Shown here: positions 62,110 through 64,000 of the stretch, piece after piece
Numbering within the stretch: the first letter of the stretch is position 1
How the letters are laid out: the number at the start of each line of letters is the position of its first letter
Assembly (NCBI GenBank): GCA_019694875.1
Contig: JAIBBC010000002.1
Span: forward strand, 62,001 to 126,000
Reading direction: 5' to 3'
Length of the DNA: 64,000 nucleotides
Origin: Cyclobacteriaceae bacterium
Lineage (GTDB): Bacteria; Bacteroidota; Bacteroidia; Cytophagales; Cyclobacteriaceae
Position numbers and translations under genes: made by a program
The notes under the pieces: generated by a model
The model's database searches: none
What the model was told of the DNA's origin: nothing
What the model saw: only the letters and a program-made list of their open reading frames with translations

Positions 62110-62505
62110 CTACAATACAATCTCTTTAATAAGCACCTTCGAAATCGCCTTGGTAAGCTCCGCCTGTGTGTTAGGTTTGGTGATGTAGCGCGCGATTTCA
62201 AGTTTTTGAAGTTCAAGTCTGTCGCGTAGCCACTCGGCCGTAGATAGGATTATTACCGGCACGTGCTTAAGACGGTCACGTTTTTTGATTTCGCGGAGCA
62301 CCTGCCAGCCATCCATCCTGGGCATGTTGAGATCAAGAAAAATATACGTTGGAATTATTTCGCTTTGATCAAGCATCTGCAAACCTTCTTCACCCGAAGG
62401 CGCTGTGAGGTACTCAATTTTAGGATCAATCTCGTTCAGTGCCAGTTCAAACGCTTCGCGATCATCCGCGTCATCGTCAATCAGGAAACACATTACCCCC
62501 TCCAT
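62110..62505 (-). CDS. Single-domain response regulator
   Basis: 131 residues consisting of a receiver domain only. Acid pocket D10-D12 (FLIDDDADD), phosphoacceptor D58 (YIFLDLNMPRMDGW), T in IILSTAEW, and K in YITKPN are in place. This CheY/Rcp1-like type in Bacteroidota typically works with hybrid histidine kinases or phytochromes encoded elsewhere. There is no kinase gene in the window. Confidence 0.93.
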   Translation of the reverse strand: MEGVMCFLIDDDADDREAFELALNEIDPKIEYLTAPSGEEGLQMLDQSEIIPTYIFLDLNMPRMDGWQVLREIKKRDRLKHVPVIILSTAEWLRDRLELQKLEIARYITKPNTQAELTKAISKVLIKEIVL

Positions 62506-62622
62506 ACTAAATCGTTCAATTGTGTTGTATAATCGCTAAAGATAGAGAGAGTTTATACCGCTATTGCTAGGAAAAAGTATGAGTGATCGGAAATTATCTG
62601 CCAATGGCTGTGGAAACAGACC

Positions 62623-62657
62623 AATGAAAAATGCCTCCGTTAAGAGGCACTTTCTGA
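62623..62657 (-). terminator. Intrinsic terminator after the M28 peptidase gene
   Basis: On the minus strand TGCCTC-TTAACG-GAGGCA forms a 6-bp stem followed by TTTTTC. It lies 31 bp downstream of the M28 stop codon. Confidence 0.75.
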
Positions 62658-62687
62658 ATTTATGTAAGATTTGGAGTCGATTCTATA

Positions 62688-64000
62688 TCATTTCGGCATG
62701 TACGAGTCGCGTATGGCTTTAAATTCCGAAGAAGCCTTCCACTGCGGCCATGTGCTTTCCATGGAAATTTTTTTACCGATATTAAACAGCAGTTTCAAGT
62801 CTTCAAGCGAACCGTCAAGCTTCCAGCGCGAGCTGTCGTATTCATCGGAAGGTTTGTGATAGTATTTGGAAACAAATTCGTTCTGAGCCTGCTTCCCGTA
62901 GTCGGCACCTTTTTCAATGTTATCAATGCCATCATTGGTATACAATGCGGGTATCCCCACTTTCGCGAAGCTGAAATGATCCGACCGAAAGTAATATCCG
63001 GCAACCGGATTGGGTTCAGGCGCTACGTACCGGCCGACCCGTCTTGCTTCTTCGTTCAGATAATCCTCCAGATCGGATTGCCCCATGCCAACCAGTACGA
63101 TGTCTTTATTCTTACCGTAAGGATTTATGCCATCGATGTTAATATTGGCGACTGTTTTTTCTTTCGGATAAACCGGATTCTGGGCATAGTACGCTGAGCC
63201 CAGCAAGCCTTGTTCTTCGGCCGTCACCCAAAGAAATACAACGGTGCGCGCGGGTTTGTTCTTTAACGACATGAATGCCTTTGCAATTTCCAGCTGGCCG
63301 GCTGCACCACTGGCGTTATCCAGCGTTCCGTTATAAATGGTATCGCCTGTTTCGTCAGGTTTGCCGATGCCAAGATGATCCCAATGAGTTGAGTAGATTA
63401 AATATTCGTCTGGCTGCGTTTCACCTGTAAGCTTCGCTACAATGTTGTACGACTTGTCATACTTAACCTTTGCTGTCATCGAAAGTGAAAGTTTCAGGTT
63501 CATCGATTCACCATGAAAACCGCGCTTGTGCGCGCGTGAAATTGCATCGGCATAGTTGATGTTGGCAGCTTCAAATAATTTTTTAGCGGCAGGCTGCGAT
63601 ACCCAACCAACGGCCGGGCACACATATTGATCCTTTCCGCGTGTATCGAGGTAAAGCTTGGAAGCATTCCAGCTGTTTTGCACAACCCAAAACCCATAAC
63701 CTGCCGGCACGTCATCGTGAATGATAATGCAAGCCTTCGCGCCTTGTCGCGCAGCTTCTTCAAACTTGTAGGTCCAGCGACCATAGTATGTCATGGTATT
63801 GCCTTTGAAGAATGTTGAGTCGCCAACGCCAAACCCGGGATCGTTAACAAGTACCAGCACGACTTTATTTTTTACATCGATACCTGCGTAGTCGTTCCAG
63901 TGATATTCAGGTGCAACCACACCGTATCCTGCAAAAACTACTTCTTCATTCCTGAGATCAACTTTTTCCTGATTTGCCTGAGGCGTCCAGATCACATACT
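62688..64000 (-). CDS. M28 family metallopeptidase, 5' end outside window
   Basis: At least 435 residues are visible; the frame stays open to the window edge, so the true start and signal peptide are missing. A PA-type insert (VVAPEYHWNDYAGIDVKNKVVLVLVNDPG) precedes the M28 zinc-peptidase core: STHWDHLG, GTLDNASGAAGQLEIAKA, VTAEEQGLLGSAYYAQNP, and a later YYFRSDHFSFAKVGIPAL carrying the last metal-binding histidine. All five metal ligands and the E-E general-base motif appear present. The role is aminopeptidase or peptide-amidase-like digestion in the periplasm or outside. Confidence 0.93.
   Translation of the reverse strand, partial: YVIWTPQANQEKVDLRNEEVVFAGYGVVAPEYHWNDYAGIDVKNKVVLVLVNDPGFGVGDSTFFKGNTMTYYGRWTYKFEEAARQGAKACIIIHDDVPAGYGFWVVQNSWNASKLYLDTRGKDQYVCPAVGWVSQPAAKKLFEAANINYADAISRAHKRGFHGESMNLKLSLSMTAKVKYDKSYNIVAKLTGETQPDEYLIYSTHWDHLGIGKPDETGDTIYNGTLDNASGAAGQLEIAKAFMSLKNKPARTVVFLWVTAEEQGLLGSAYYAQNPVYPKEKTVANINIDGINPYGKNKDIVLVGMGQSDLEDYLNEEARRVGRYVAPEPNPVAGYYFRSDHFSFAKVGIPALYTNDGIDNIEKGADYGKQAQNEFVSKYYHKPSDEYDSSRWKLDGSLEDLKLLFNIGKKISMESTWPQWKASSEFKAIRDSYMPK

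Overview
The window is chromosomal DNA of a Bacteroidota bacterium, most likely of the order Cytophagales. This rests on a type IX secretion C-terminal signal on the secreted subtilase, many Bacteroidota-style lipoproteins (Cys then acidic residues), stand-alone FtsX/MacB-type permeases of about 800 residues, an IcmF-type fused acyl-CoA mutase, and at least one TAnnTTTG-type promoter. The species assignment is inference.

Layout. 1-30649 is a comM (Mg-chelatase-like AAA+ helicase, yifB) gene broken by two different Tn7-like transposons in the same orientation. Element A (1-4080, left part outside the window) shows tnsC, tnsB and tnsA reading leftward from its right end. A 611-bp middle piece of comM (4081-4691) follows. 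Element B (4692-29970, about 25.3 kb) is complete, with matching terminal repeats and a 5-bp target duplication AGGTA. The comM 3' part (29971-30649) follows it. Element B carries tnsA, tnsB, tnsC and tniQ at its right end and a putative TnsE-like gene near its left end.

Element B cargo, left to right: a small TraB/GumN-like protein; the TnsE-like gene; a broken short gene; a tightly packed seven-gene operon (8207-12957) encoding a ubiquitin-like protein ending in Gly-Gly-Lys, a CEHH-type/E2-like protein, a JAB/JAMM peptidase, a ThiF/E1-like enzyme, a STAS plus GHKL-ATPase protein, a DUF4325 STAS-like protein and a PIN-domain nuclease; a beta-propeller lipoprotein plus a secreted subtilisin; a single-chain restriction-modification enzyme; a beta-barrel protein with a LuxR-type HTH protein; and four tandem paralogous lipoproteins with an invariant eight-cysteine tail. 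A 17-bp palindrome (ATAGGAGTTACTCCTAT and variants) recurs in the gaps between cargo modules. The ubiquitin-like operon coupled to a GHKL/STAS/PIN module is the best candidate for an undescribed, probably defensive, system.

30650-64000 is ordinary chromosome. It holds a membrane protein, a lipoprotein, a membrane LuxR-type regulator, two FtsX-type permeases flanking a small cluster (DUF4199, two VOC proteins, DUF1801), a TrmH-family rRNA methyltransferase, a DUF559 gene whose 3' end lies in an inverted-repeat element, a SAM methyltransferase, a PfpI-type protein, two related secreted proteins, typA, guaA, a type-1 periplasmic-binding-like lipid/solute receptor, outer-membrane proteins, hutI, apt, a Lon-N-domain protein, an M16 peptidase, an IcmF mutase, a response regulator and a partial M28 peptidase. 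Several intrinsic terminators separate convergent genes. No tRNA, rRNA or CRISPR array was seen.
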